Below, piece after piece: positions 40,501-46,891 of a DNA stretch of 64,000 bases (the stretch's first letter is position 1; the number at the start of each line of letters is the position of its first letter). The position numbers and the translations under genes were made by a program. The DNA comes from Unio delphinus (Eukaryota; Mollusca; Bivalvia; Unionida; Unionidae). The stretch covers positions 14,772,001 to 14,836,000 of the forward strand of contig JAQISU010000022.1 in NCBI GenBank assembly GCA_029339505.1, given 5' to 3'. The notes beneath the pieces are model-generated. The model worked only from the letters and a program-made list of their open reading frames with translations, was not told where the DNA came from and ran no database searches.

Positions 40501-40657
40501 ATACATACATTTAATGACATCTTGATCGATTCGATTTACATCCACATATATGCCAGCAACATTTTACGTGTTCTACAGTCTTACCTGTCACGGGTACACT
40601 AGAATAGAAGCCCGGCAGTATAAGAAGTAATCCAGTTAAACAAAAAAACCAGGCCAT
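10405..40657 (-). CDS. NPDC1-like: NPDC1-like single-pass membrane protein gene (six exons; last exon not in window)
   Basis: Joining 40657-40585, 36336-36244, 27730-27521, 25386-25320, 12059-11895 and 10504-10405 gives 708 nt (236 codons) with no stop. Every junction is GT-AG and every phase agrees (1,1,1,2,2, then 0). Domain order: signal peptide (residues 1-24), acidic and linker extracellular part (25-120), transmembrane helix (about 121-147), cytoplasmic block containing SPGDRKLAQSAQMYHYQHQ (about 170-190), and an acidic stretch ending DYTVYECPGLAP. The last two are hallmarks of vertebrate NPDC1. The family acts in neurons; NPDC1 is linked to growth control and C. elegans CAB-1 to synaptic secretion. 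The vertebrate cysteine-rich extracellular region is not seen: it is either absent or in an exon I missed. The final exon is missing from the window. Introns total over 29 kb and are full of transposons. Confidence 0.9.
10505..11894 (-). other. NPDC1-like intron 5
   Basis: A 1.39-kb AT-rich intron. I see no inserted element or other gene in it. Confidence 0.7.
11895..12059 (-). CDS. NPDC1-like: NPDC1-like exon 5: conserved cytoplasmic block
   Basis: A 165-nt exon, phase 2 to 2, with acceptor CACATTTCAG|ACTCCA and donor GAAAA|GTTTGT. It encodes KLHNSVKAASEVDYPAYGVT, then GPTKERS and SPGDRKLAQSAQMYHYQHQ, then KQQMLAMEK. The second half is the most conserved stretch of the NPDC1 family and is the main reason for the assignment. 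The large intron upstream of it (13.3 kb) starts about 245 bp from a 23-bp minisatellite. Confidence 0.93.
12305..12866. repeat. 23-bp minisatellite with 46-bp higher-order unit
   Basis: About 24 tandem units of the type CAATGTATTTGATATGTAGT-GGG, alternating with CCATGTGCTTCCAATGTAGT-GAG, give a 46-bp period (for example GATATG at 12329, 12375, 12421 and 12467). The right half is less regular. Because 46 is not a multiple of 3 and the units lack stops on the minus strand, all three minus frames are open across much of the array. This is not a gene. Confidence 0.93.
12867..16628 (-). other. NPDC1-like intron 4, featureless part
   Basis: AT-rich intronic sequence with short A runs and a direct duplication of CTTTTGACAGGAAAGAA near 13180-13215. 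I see no coding exon or transposon. A few phrases recur loosely between 14340 and 14580 (GCATAATG.ACCAGAAGATCAG), suggesting an old decayed repeat. Confidence 0.5.
16629..16874 (-). repeat. SINE family B, complete copy with target-site duplication
   Basis: A complete copy, with a TGTTGTAGGG tail end at 16637 and a head ending CTAGTTGGCCACTCGAAGTGCC at the right edge. Read on the minus strand the head gives GGCACTTCGAGTGGCCAACT, an A-box-like start. A perfect 9-bp duplication, CATTAATTG, flanks it (16620-16628 and 16875-16883), which fixes both ends. Confidence 0.86.
16884..18648 (-). other. NPDC1-like intron 4, continued
   Basis: AT-rich sequence without recognised exons. Between 17400 and 18000 there are loose repeats of a phrase like AACCTTTGACC...AAA...AACC.TCCACAAAGTTTGATAA, probably a decayed tandem repeat. 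Confidence 0.45.
18649..19106. mobile_element. piggyBac-type MITE (TTAA target, 12-bp TIRs)
   Basis: The ends TTAACCCTTTGAACCC (18649-18664) and GGGTTCAAAGGGTTAA (19091-19106) are perfect reverse complements. TTAA is the target duplicated by piggyBac elements, and CCCTTTG-type termini are usual for the group. The 458-bp body has no ORF, so the element is non-autonomous. Inside the right half are 42-bp direct repeats. Confidence 0.85.
18949..19075. repeat. 42-bp direct repeats built on GGTATACC
   Basis: Units start at 18949, 18991 and 19033 (the third degenerate and partial). Each begins with the palindrome GGTATACC followed by GGCCTGTCGGGTTATGATGG. They lie inside the piggyBac-type MITE and could be subterminal transposase-binding repeats; that role is inferred. 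Confidence 0.7.
19461..21250. repeat. Decayed tandem array with CAAGAT...GGCCATATTGGAT motif
   Basis: A motif close to AAGATTTTCAAGATGGC..CC, then GTGGCCATATTGGAT, recurs about every 120-145 bp, or about twice that further right (19568, 19712, 19953, 20097, 20232, 20460, 20693, 21137). The linking phrases AACCATTTTCATT and GTGAAAACCC.ATGCTGA are also shared. Related single units occur at 31260-31640 and 32825-32880. It looks like an old satellite or a tandemly expanded repeat. Local ORFs are incidental. Confidence 0.6.
20803..20920 (-). repeat. SINE family A, 3' fragment
   Basis: It matches the tail half of family A on the minus strand (TGACTGAACAAATTGTGAAAG, then the CTACATTAAAAAT tail), including the TAGACATCACTATAAACTG phrase. 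The tRNA head is missing. Confidence 0.65.
21791..22040 (-). repeat. SINE family B, near-complete copy
   Basis: It runs from GTTGTTGTTGCAGTGTTTACC to the tRNA-like head GACTAGGCCACTCTGGGCCC at the right edge. The minus-strand head GGGCCCAGAGTGGCCTAGTC contains an A box, and GGTTTGAATCTTA fits a B box. A short ATAGCA repeat at both edges may be the remains of a target-site duplication. Confidence 0.8.
22094..22259. mobile_element. hAT-type MITE, 166 bp
   Basis: The left end CAGGCATCACCAACA resembles the reverse complement of the right end, CGGGTCGGCAACCTACG, a common hAT terminus. A perfect 8-bp duplication, TTCTAGAT, flanks it (22086-22093 and 22260-22267), the length hAT transposases produce. 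The element is too short to code for protein. Confidence 0.78.
22410..22532. repeat. 40-bp tandem repeat, three units
   Basis: AAGCTTACTGAATAGAGT starts at 22413, 22453 and 22493, followed each time by G/TTGCTCACTGCCAAAATACTG. The units are nearly identical, so the expansion is recent. Confidence 0.85.
22533..24136 (-). other. NPDC1-like intron 4, continued
   Basis: I see no exon or transposon here. Confidence 0.45.
24137..24225 (-). repeat. SINE family B, internally deleted fragment
   Basis: It begins TTGTTGTAGGGGTTAATG and TTTTTCAGCGCATGATAGGC, then jumps to ACCATCTGAGACTTGAACCC, skipping the middle of the family consensus. Confidence 0.68.
24226..26657 (-). other. Intron sequence around NPDC1-like exon 4
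   Basis: Apart from exon 4 (25320-25386) I recognise nothing. A short in-frame phrase near 24255-24295 (PFKSALKTHLFDC on the plus strand) resembles the C-terminal end of CR1-type LINE ORF2 but is too short to call. Confidence 0.4.
25320..25386 (-). CDS. NPDC1-like: NPDC1-like exon 4: transmembrane helix
   Basis: A 67-nt exon, phase 1 to 2, with acceptor CCTCTTTTCAG|TTATTG and donor TACAA|GTATGT. It encodes VIVAGCSVVALVGIIMAGVC then WYK. About 21 uninterrupted hydrophobic residues run to a basic residue that marks the cytoplasmic face. Together with the end of exon 3 it forms one membrane pass. Confidence 0.86.
26658..26955. repeat. 20-bp minisatellite with higher-order structure
   Basis: About 15 units of the type GTCTCATTTAATTAGTTTTT, with variants ending TTATAGCTTTT or AATAGCTGTTG. 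The order of variants repeats as a block of about 80 bp (starting near 26661, 26758 and 26835), so whole blocks were duplicated after the units had diverged. Confidence 0.9.
27521..27730 (-). CDS. NPDC1-like: NPDC1-like exon 3: extracellular linker and start of the membrane helix
   Basis: A 210-nt exon, phase 1 to 1, with acceptor TTATTTTCAG|ATTTAG and donor TTTGTTG|GTATGT. It encodes an acidic start (LEVNANLDIEERQRQD), a Ser/Thr/Pro stretch (ATPISSSPMSSSK) suited to O-glycosylation, and ends GRDFWFVG, the first residues of the transmembrane helix. Open reading continues past the donor into the intron, but the splice site and phase match exon 4. Confidence 0.85.
28056..30925 (-). mobile_element. 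Decayed I-type LINE copy (same family as 509-6240)
   Basis: It matches the full-length copy from the 3' end (AAGGCGCACTAGCACTGTTAGGC) to the endonuclease region (about position 4440 of the 509-6240 copy). Two internal deletions correspond to about 1110-1735 and 3437-4150 of that copy. Recognisable are RT pieces such as WKEATLIPVQKPG and FLKHLPQSSLTSLF. It has many stops and base changes, so it is much older. It lies inside intron 2 of the NPDC1-like gene and is interrupted by a SINE at 28542-28873. It preserves the original length of two homopolymers that are longer in the full-length copy. Confidence 0.88.
28542..28873 (-). repeat. SINE family A, complete copy inside the decayed LINE
   Basis: Read on the minus strand, the head CCGCTCCAGTGGCCTAGTGG holds an A box (TGGCCTAGTGG) and GGGTTCAATCC a B box. 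The body then runs to a T-rich plus-strand end at 28562-28574. A perfect 10-bp duplication, TTTTAGTATG, is present at 28532-28541 and 28874-28883. The flanks rejoin the LINE 3' sequence, so this insertion is younger than the LINE copy. Confidence 0.88.
30926..34444 (-). other. NPDC1-like intron 2, mostly featureless
   Basis: I see no exon. Units of the decayed CCATATTGGAT repeat lie near 31260-31640 and 32825-32880. A hAT-like terminus (CAGGGATCTCAAACATGC, 32674) and a possible MITE beginning CAGGGCTCCATACTGAG (32027) are present, but no matching second ends could be confirmed. Confidence 0.45.
33493..33570. repeat. 25-bp tandem repeat, three units
   Basis: ATTGCTCTGACC.T.TTCTCTGATG is repeated at 33493, 33518 and 33543 with almost no divergence. 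Confidence 0.85.
34476..34657. mobile_element. Tc1/mariner-Tigger-type MITE, 182 bp
   Basis: The left end TAGTAAAACCTGTCTTGAGA and the reverse complement of the right end, CAGTTGAACCTGTCTTAAAA, are inverted repeats. TA flanks both sides (34474-34475 and 34658-34659). The internal repeats AGAGACCA.CTGT are typical of such elements. No coding capacity. Confidence 0.82.
35041..35222 (-). mobile_element. 5'-truncated I-type LINE stub with 14-bp target-site duplication
   Basis: It runs from the GTTTGTTTGTTTG tail to CCCAATCAACG, matching only the last 180 bp of the full-length LINE. ATGACACTGAGTAA is present on both sides (35027-35040 and 35223-35236). The target was one unit of the 37-bp minisatellite. 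The insertion is close to the consensus and therefore young. Confidence 0.92.
35622..35950 (+). repeat. SINE family A, near-complete copy
   Basis: The head ATGTGGTCTAGTGGTTTTAG carries an A-box-like motif, and GGTTCAAACCC is a perfect B box. The family body follows (CATACCAAAGACTTATAAAA, AAGAGGTTAGTCATAGGACT), ending CTTAAAAATCCAAATCACAC. Confidence 0.85.
36003..36243. repeat. 41-bp minisatellite abutting the exon 2 splice donor
   Basis: Six imperfect units, with cognate points at 36040, 36077, 36119, 36160, 36201 and 36242 (spacing 37, 42, 41, 41, 41). On the gene strand each ends like the last bases of exon 2 plus donor. Two units read CACAAGTAATAATTA, against the true CACAAGTAAGAATTA. The array therefore seems to have grown by copying the exon-intron junction into the intron. 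Confidence 0.85.
36244..36336 (-). CDS. NPDC1-like: NPDC1-like exon 2: acidic coiled segment
   Basis: A 93-nt exon, phase 1 to 1, with acceptor CATATTTCAG|ATCTTG and donor GGCACAA|GTAAGA. It encodes LDNENEIYDQLLSYLEQ followed by a basic MKIAENAKKRDGT. The ENEIYDQL core corresponds to the EDEIDFLAQEL region of vertebrate NPDC1. The donor sits at the edge of a 41-bp minisatellite whose units resemble this exon-intron junction. Confidence 0.85.
36337..38441 (-). other. NPDC1-like intron 1, right part
   Basis: AT-rich sequence. I looked for a cysteine-rich exon that could sit between exons 1 and 2 and did not find a convincing one. Confidence 0.4.
38442..38755 (+). repeat. SINE family A, diverged copy
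   Basis: The head CACTCCAGTGGCATAGATGC is diverged, GAGTTTGAACCCC keeps the B box, and the body follows the family (AAGTCATACCAGAGACTTAT, GTTGGCCTGGTGTCAAAATA). Confidence 0.8.
39253..39572 (+). repeat. SINE family A, complete young copy
   Basis: The best-preserved copy. Its head is CCGCTCCGGTGGCCTAGTGG, with A box TGGCCTAGTGG, and the B box is in GTGGGTTCAAGAC. The body and CAAACAAACAAAAATC tail follow. A 12-bp duplication with one mismatch (AATAGCATCATA at 39241, AATACCATCATA at 39573) flanks it. It is transcribed opposite to the NPDC1-like gene. It does not fold as a full tRNA because the acceptor stem is not closed. Confidence 0.88.
39777..39945 (+). repeat. SINE family B, partial copy in plus orientation
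   Basis: It starts in the body after the head (GCCATCTCACCTCTGTGTGG) and runs to TGTATAGCCTATCTTGTGCT and GGTGTTAAACC. It is the only family-B copy on the plus strand here. Confidence 0.75.
40585..40657 (-). CDS. NPDC1-like: NPDC1-like exon 1: start codon and signal peptide
   Basis: ATG at 40657-40655 opens MAWFFCLTGLLLILPGFY, a classic signal peptide with a hydrophobic core of about 14 residues, ending SSVPVT with a split Gly/Asp codon. The donor is ACAG|GTAAGA, a near-perfect consensus. This ATG was chosen because the upstream in-frame Met codons would add a charged, non-hydrophobic N-terminus. The exon ends in phase 1, which fits exon 2. Confidence 0.82.
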
Positions 40658-40731
40658 TTTGAGTAAATGGAAGATCTTCCTTGAGAATTTTGTTGATCTA
40701 CATTGTTTTCCTTTCTCGATAATATATCCTC

Positions 40732-40739
40732 TGACGTCA
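40732..40739. promoter_or_regulatory. Palindromic CRE-type site (TGACGTCA) upstream of NPDC1-like exon 1
   Basis: A perfect 8-bp cAMP-response-element palindrome lies 75 bp upstream of the predicted start codon, in the expected promoter or 5' UTR. An AT-rich TTATTTATATTATAG stretch lies a further 35-40 bp upstream on the gene strand and could act as a TATA-like element. CREB/ATF binding is inferred from the sequence only. Confidence 0.4.
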
Positions 40740-41220
40740 AAGTATGGGCTACCGTGACTGGTTCTATCTATAATATAAATAATTATGCTCAACATATGTG
40801 AGTGGAATATAGAATCCGACTACGGTCTTGCCGATAGCACAGAGTTACCGAGTTAGCAGTTGATCGATTTTTCATAATTATATCTGATATCGCGAAGCAT
40901 ACAGCAGTAGTGTTAGGCTACATGACTTAAAGACAACTGAGATATATTCGTTTTCCCTAAGAAAGAAGATGACCTGAGATGAAAAGTATTGATTCGATGT
41001 GACGTCCACACTTGCCTACATGTAGGCCTATAATTAATTTCCATATCGTACATTATAAATAAGATTCATCAGAAACATAACGTAATAATTCACTCTAGGT
41101 TCGAAGACAATGTACAAATTTTATTTTTCAGGAGCAATCACCTGTCAAGGACGTGAAGACATAGTTTTTGTTGATCGTTATGGCTTAACTGTGCTCAAAA
41201 TGTAACTTAAAGTTTTCTTC

Positions 41221-41224
<4 letters not shown>

Positions 41225-41307
<83 letters not shown>
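41225..41307. repeat. (GA)n microsatellite
   Basis: About 41 perfect GA units, interrupted on the right by a LINE tail. Confidence 0.97.
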
Positions 41308-41312
<5 letters not shown>

Positions 41313-41342
41313 TTGTTTGCTTGAATTTTAACGGCGCACCAG
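41308..41342 (-). mobile_element. 35-bp I-type LINE stub at the edge of the (GA)n tract
   Basis: TTTGTTTGTTTGCTTGAATT, then TTAACGGCGCACCAG, match only the extreme 3' end of the family. GA/AGAG sequence resumes on the far side, so the target-site duplication is hidden in the microsatellite. It is an extreme 5' truncation: reverse transcription stopped after about 35 bases. Confidence 0.82.
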
Positions 41343-42162
41343 AGAGGTGTGTGGGTGTAGATGGTGACGGTCAATACCCGTATTGTGAGGATAACCGATG
41401 ACGTAAATACCTTTTTGTGAGGGCCCTACTAGGTCAGACATCTAATGCCGTGATATGCAGTAGACGATACTATCAAAGATTGCTCATTTAGAATGAACAG
41501 CTACACCCATACTATCTGGAGAATCACTTCTGGTGGATCTGGACGGCCGAGCAGATATATTCATCCACCCGGTCTCTCAAGACACCCCAATAAGACATAT
41601 AATCGCACCAAAGATCTCAAAAACGTACATCCCCCTCCCCCCCCCCCCCCAAAAAAAGGGAAGGGAATAAAGCAAACACACAAATGGACAATGTTACTAT
41701 CATTGATTGATATGATTGGTTGATGGCCCTATTTCCAATAAACTACGGAAATTTACTCTTATGCATAAAATGTTTTATTTAAAATTATTATTATTTTTCC
41801 TCATTATATGACAATGCACCATATTTCTCTAATTTACTTTGTTATAAACTCTTTATATGCAGATTTTAATTTCAAATCGTCCATCAGATGTTTTGACAGA
41901 GACGTTTAGAATAAATGATAAGTAATAACAAATTCCAGGAGAGTGATATCCCTCGATTTTAAATAGTCAAGGAACATCGTTCTGTTATTACGTTGTTTTT
42001 ACATCAATGTTATGCTTGATATATCAGAAGTAATTTACCTAAACTGTCTGAATATAAAGGTCATTTTATTGATTGGCACAGTCACATAGACAATTAATTA
42101 TCAACAATAGCTCACATAACTACCAAGTCATTTAATTCAAATACACTTTAATCATTCCACAT
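41343..42162. other. Intergenic, no recognisable feature
   Basis: This lies upstream of the NPDC1-like gene. A C-run and A-run at 41631-41657 are low complexity; otherwise I see nothing. Confidence 0.45.
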
Positions 42163-42514
42163 CAGGGCCGGACCTAAGTTTTTCGGGGGGGGGGGGAACT
42201 TGTTATTGGGTTAAGTGAAGGCGCGAAGCGCCAAGCCTTCTAGGGTGGTCAGGGGGCATGACCCCCCCGAATGTTTTTTTTTCAAGGATGCAAAATGGTG
42301 CAATCTGGTGCTATCTGAACCTTGAAAAAGGGATCTAGCAAAAGTGACTAAAAACTGCAATGTTTTAAAAACACTAAAAAAAATATTTAAAAAAAAATAA
42401 ATTTAAAAATTCGGAACCCCCTTTGCATCTTTTATCAAAAGCAGTGAATAGGTTTTTTTTTTAAAGGGGGGGGGGGGGCGGGCCCCCTGGACCCCTATAG
42501 CAGGTCCGGCCCTG
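42163..42514. mobile_element. hAT-like MITE with CAGGGCCGGACCT termini
   Basis: The left end CAGGGCCGGACCTAAG and the reverse complement of the right end, CAGGGCCGGACCTGCT, share 13 identical bases. The interior holds G/C runs, with GGGGGGGGG near the left end and an inverse GGGGGGCGGGCCCCC near the right. No clear 8-bp duplication was seen. The same terminus type bounds the large hAT at 52502-55822. Confidence 0.75.
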
Positions 42515-42889
42515 CATATGTTCCCTTGCAAATATATCTAATGTCACATCAGTTAAAGACACTAGCGGATAATAAGTACATACTACATGTTCTTTCCATT
42601 AATGAAGAATTACTATTGGATAAACATTTCTCCGTATACTCTAATATTCACGTGTATAAGACAAATATGACCGTTTTGCTCACACTTCAATTTGTGTTAC
42701 AATTTTTTTTTTTAAATAACATTTTATCTTCATGAAAACCCAGAATATTCTAGAATGGAAATTTCAACTGAGTCGTATTATTTCCGGAAAATACTAATTG
42801 TGTAGGTCAGGCAGATTGCTTTATAATCTAGTTTTCATGAGAAATTAGTCATTCGTGCTTTAACATCTTTAGTCGGGTGGATGTGGCGA

Positions 42890-43638
42890 TGTGTAACCTG
42901 ATGACACACATAAGTTGACATCCGTTAGTCTCGAGACTCTTGAGACAATGGAAGTGCGCTAATGAGAGATGTCCCGTTTGGTGCTTGCGCAGCGTCCATA
43001 GTGGCTATGTAGCCCAACACGGGAGTGGCATTCCTTACTGCATTTGAAAGTTGAGTCTGGTTTGTGTTGGTGCTGCTTATTCGTTGTCCGAGATCGCTTT
43101 TCATCAGCTAGCAAGTGTAGCTTGTCTCGCCGGTTTTCAAACCAGTGATCTGAGTGTGTCGCCAGCTGGGCCTATTTAGAGTCTACAGCAAGCTCTTACC
43201 AGGTGTTGAAATCGATGTCGAGAGCTTTCATGTTGCGCCTGCAGACATCATTGAAGCTGAGATATGGCCGTCTGAACGACCTTCTGCCACAGGCAAGTTC
43301 CAAATAAAGGTCTTTGTGGATCCGACCGTCATCGATCCGATGTACATTATTCATCCATGTGATGAAACGTTGGCGGTGGAGTGTGACCATGCTGGAAGGG
43401 AATCTTGGCACGTTCAACCACCTCGTTATTTGTTACTTGATCATTCCGATTATTCATCGGAGACATCGCACGTGTGAAAGGCGCTGTCTTTTCTCTTGTG
43501 AGGCGTACAGAGTCCAGGTTTCACTGACATACTGGAGACTGCTTAGCACCCGGGCGCAGGACAAGGAGATCTTAGTGTTCAGGGTCAGCATAACGTTGTT
43601 CCATACTCTTTGCCACAACCCAGAGATACTTGTTGATG
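42890..43638 (-). pseudogene. RTE-type LINE ORF C-terminal fragment
   Basis: On the minus strand the translation shows WNVPRFPSSMVTLHRQRFIT, then WMNNVHRIDDGRIHKDLYLE, LACGRRSFRRPYLSFNDVCR and RNMKALDIDFNTW. This is the characteristic region after the reverse transcriptase domain in RTE-like elements (consensus style: RWLGHVHRMDDxRIPK...GxRPxGRP). Further on, a degenerate Cys/His motif ending in H..GRC follows. Several frame breaks exist. Its upstream part was cut off or displaced by the I-type LINE at 43639. Confidence 0.72.
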
Positions 43639-44310
43639 TTTGTTTGTTTGCTTGAATTTTAACGGCGCACCAGCACTTTTAGGCTATTTAGCGCCATACA
43701 ATAGGCTAGATGTTCAAAAAAAGAAAGGTTTAACATCGACCAGCGATATAAAAAACCATAATAGTTAAATATAAAATGGTAAGATGTTGGTGACAGGAAA
43801 ATATGAAGCTTCCAATTAACGGGACATGTAAATGGTTTGTTGATGATAAGATGTTGTAAATAAGAGGTGATATGTGCATTAGATAAAAATATTCTAGGTG
43901 ATGGCATACAAGTTATATTTTAAAATAGAGATTTACTTCCTTTAGGAAATCTAAAATACAAGTGATTTGTATTGTATCAAAAAGTTCCTTCATGTCATGT
44001 ACATTATAGTATTTAACACGCATAGGTTGCAGGTCGGAACACTCGGTCATAAAGTGTTTAACAGTGAATGGCTCATTGCAAGAAACGCACTCTTGGTGGA
44101 TCTTCACCTTTCAGTATGTGGGAGTGGGTAATGTATGTATGACCGATTCTGATTCTTGCAATGACAACCTCCTCCCTACGGATAGTTCTGTAGGAAGGAG
44201 TCCATTCTCCCAGGGTTGGTTTGATGGCATGAAGTTTGTTATTGACTGCATCATCCCATGACGCCTGCCACTTCTGACGTAGGTACTTTTTGATACAAGG
44301 TTTAAAATCA
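43639..44310 (-). mobile_element. Truncated I-type LINE, first of a head-to-tail array
   Basis: It matches 509 to about 1200 of the full-length copy and stops in TTTAAAATCAG. ORF2 codes here end NVHDMKELFDTIQITCILDF then LKEVNLYFKI, which shows the original ORF2 C-terminus. Its 5' truncation point joins directly to the tail of the next copy. Confidence 0.9.
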
Positions 44311-45388
44311 GTTTGTTTGTTTGTTTACTTGAATTTTAACGGCGCACCAGCACTTTTAGGCTATTTAGCGCCATACAATACGTTACATGTTCAAGAACAA
44401 GAAAGGTTTAACATCGACCAGCGATATATATAAAAAAACAATAGTTAAATATAAAATGGTAAGATGTTGGTAACAGGAAAATATGAAGCTCCCAATCAAC
44501 GGGAGATGTAAATGGTGTTATGTTGATGATAAGATGTTGTAAATAAAAGGTGATATTTGCATTAGATAAAAATATTCTACGTGATGGTATACAAGTTATA
44601 GTTTAAAATAGAGATTTACTTCCTTTAGGAAATCTAAAATACAAGTGGTTTGTATTGTATCAAAAAGTTCCTTCATGTCATGTACATTATAGTATTTAAC
44701 ACGCGTAGGTTGCAGGTCGGAACACTCGGTCATAAAGTGTTTAACAGTGAATGGCTCATTGCAAGAAAAGCACTCTGGTGGATCTTCACCTTTTAGTATG
44801 TGGGAGTGGGTAATGTATGTATGACCGATTCTGATTCTTGCAATGACAACCTCCTCCCTGCGGATAGTTCTATAGGAAGGAGTCCATTCTCCCAGGGTTG
44901 GTTTGATGGCATGAAGTTTGTTATTGACTGCATCATCCCATGACGCCTGCCACTTCTGACGTAGGTACTTTTTGATACAAGGTTTAAAATCAGTAAACGG
45001 TAATTTAAAATCCGATGGTTCTTAGGATAGAACCATCTTAGCAGCCCGGTCTGCTTCTTCATTACCTCTAATACCAATATGGCTAGGTAGCCAACAGTAT
45101 ACTATATTGTAGGAGGTACTAAGCTCCGAGTTTTTGACGAGAATATCGACTAGTAATGGATTATCCAGTTTTCTATGGTGTAGCGACTGAAGTACTGACA
45201 GCGAGTCACAGAAAATAATGCTATTTAAAATGCGTTTTTGTTCAATAAATTTCAGAGCAGGTCTATTGCTCTGATTTCCGCTGAAAATATGGACGCATCG
45301 TTTGGCAAGCGCACTTTGGTTATGTGCTTGCCACTAACGAAGGCTGCAGCAGCCTTGTCATCAACTTTTGATCCATCAGTAAAAATTT
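44311..45388 (-). mobile_element. Truncated I-type LINE, second of the array
   Basis: The tail TTTGTTTGTTTGTTTACTTG begins at once after the previous copy. It matches 509 to about 1597 of the full-length copy and covers the RNase H region (TDGSK end at the right). It ends at CAGTAAAAATTTTG, where the third copy's tail begins. Confidence 0.9.
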
Positions 45389-45763
45389 TGGTTGATTGAT
45401 TGATATTTAACGGCGCACCAGCACTTTTAGGCTATTTAGCGCCATACAACAGGTTGTATTTAAACATGGTTAAAAATACTAAAGGTTTAATATCGACCAG
45501 CGATATAAAAAAAAAAACAAATAGTTCAATATAAAATTATAAGTTGTTAGTAACAGTAAAATATGAAGCTTCCCAATCAACGGGAGATGTAAATGGTATA
45601 TGTTGATGAAAAGATGTTGCAAAATAATGGGAGGTATTTGCATTAAATAAAAATGCACTAGGTGATGACATACAAGTTAAAGTTTAAGATAAAGATTTAC
45701 TTCCTTCAGGAAATCTAAAATACAAGTGATAGACACTGTATCAAAAAGTTCCTTCATGTCAGA
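45389..45763 (-). mobile_element. Truncated I-type LINE, third of the array
   Basis: The tail is GTTGATTGATTGATATTTAA rather than the TTTG repeat, so this is a slightly different subfamily. It matches 509 to about 890 of the full-length copy and ends at AAAGTTCCTTCATGTCA. Confidence 0.87.
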
Positions 45764-46562
45764 ACACGTTAATGAAAATGCATTCTTAGAAGTTGCTAGT
45801 ACCCATAACCAGAGGATCTAGTGTTGGTGGGGGACATTTTCGAAAACGATTGTACAGAATTCTGGATTGATATCTTTCAACGCATTCGAAATGGTCACTT
45901 TGGTGTAATCATTTTGGACAGAAGCATTCTACGGTCTTGCTTCATGGGAACGCTTCAGGACAAAACTCTTTGGCGAAGAAATAAAATCGAATATAGATGA
46001 CTGAACATGATCATAAATTAACAGAAAAGAAGTATTCGTGTTCATTCGTTTTCCTTTGTACTGCTTGTGTATGTGTGTGTGTGTGTGGGGGGTTAGTTTG
46101 CTTTTCATATATACCAATTTCTGTACGTTTGAAAATCTTTAAAGACTTTAAAACCTCGTAAATATACAAGCAATAAATAATTTTGCAATATTATTGCTGT
46201 TGATGATGTGAAACTGTGATGGTAATGATTTTAATTTCGAGATTTCGTTTTTGTTTTCCTGCTAGTTTAAAGAGACAAGAGAAAATGAAAAGCTTGGTTT
46301 AGTTTTTCATTTAAAGTCCCTATTGCTTTTGTATAATTGCCTCAAAGAAACTTGAATATATGCCAGTTTTTAAGAATCAATGACGTCTGAACTTCACCAT
46401 ATTAAAAAAAATATGTGACAGACCACATTTTGGAATTATGACTATCAACTCCAATTATATCCTATCTGCATTCGTGGCATACAAAATGTGTGGTACAGAT
46501 TCTTAAAATATTTCCTTTATTATTTTTGGAATATATGTAACATTTTCTCCAATTGTGATTGA

Positions 46563-46566
<4 letters not shown>
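45764..46566. other. No recognisable feature
   Basis: AT-rich sequence with a short GT-rich tract at 46071-46091. Nothing else seen. Confidence 0.45.

Positions 46567-46637
<71 letters not shown>
46567..46637. repeat. (TA)n microsatellite
   Basis: About 35 perfect TA units. Confidence 0.97.
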
Positions 46638-46639
<2 letters not shown>

Positions 46640-46891
46640 TGAAGAAATAAATTGGTCCAGAAAAATTATCCTTTAGGGGAAATGAGAGTTTGGATATGTG
46701 GGCAATTGTTCTTAATGCACAGCAGCAGTCTTCAAGACTTATTTCATTCACAAAATAATTATTTTAATGTATTGTAAGAATTCTGACGATGATGTTATCA
46801 TCCAAGACATTAGTTCTAAATATTCACTGTAAAATCGTTTATTCAATATCAAATGACAAGACTATAATTTTTGTCTTACAAATATGTATAG

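Noticed and set aside
46566..46751. Minus-strand ORF ending in a long Ile-Tyr run
   Set aside because: It comes from the (TA)n microsatellite.
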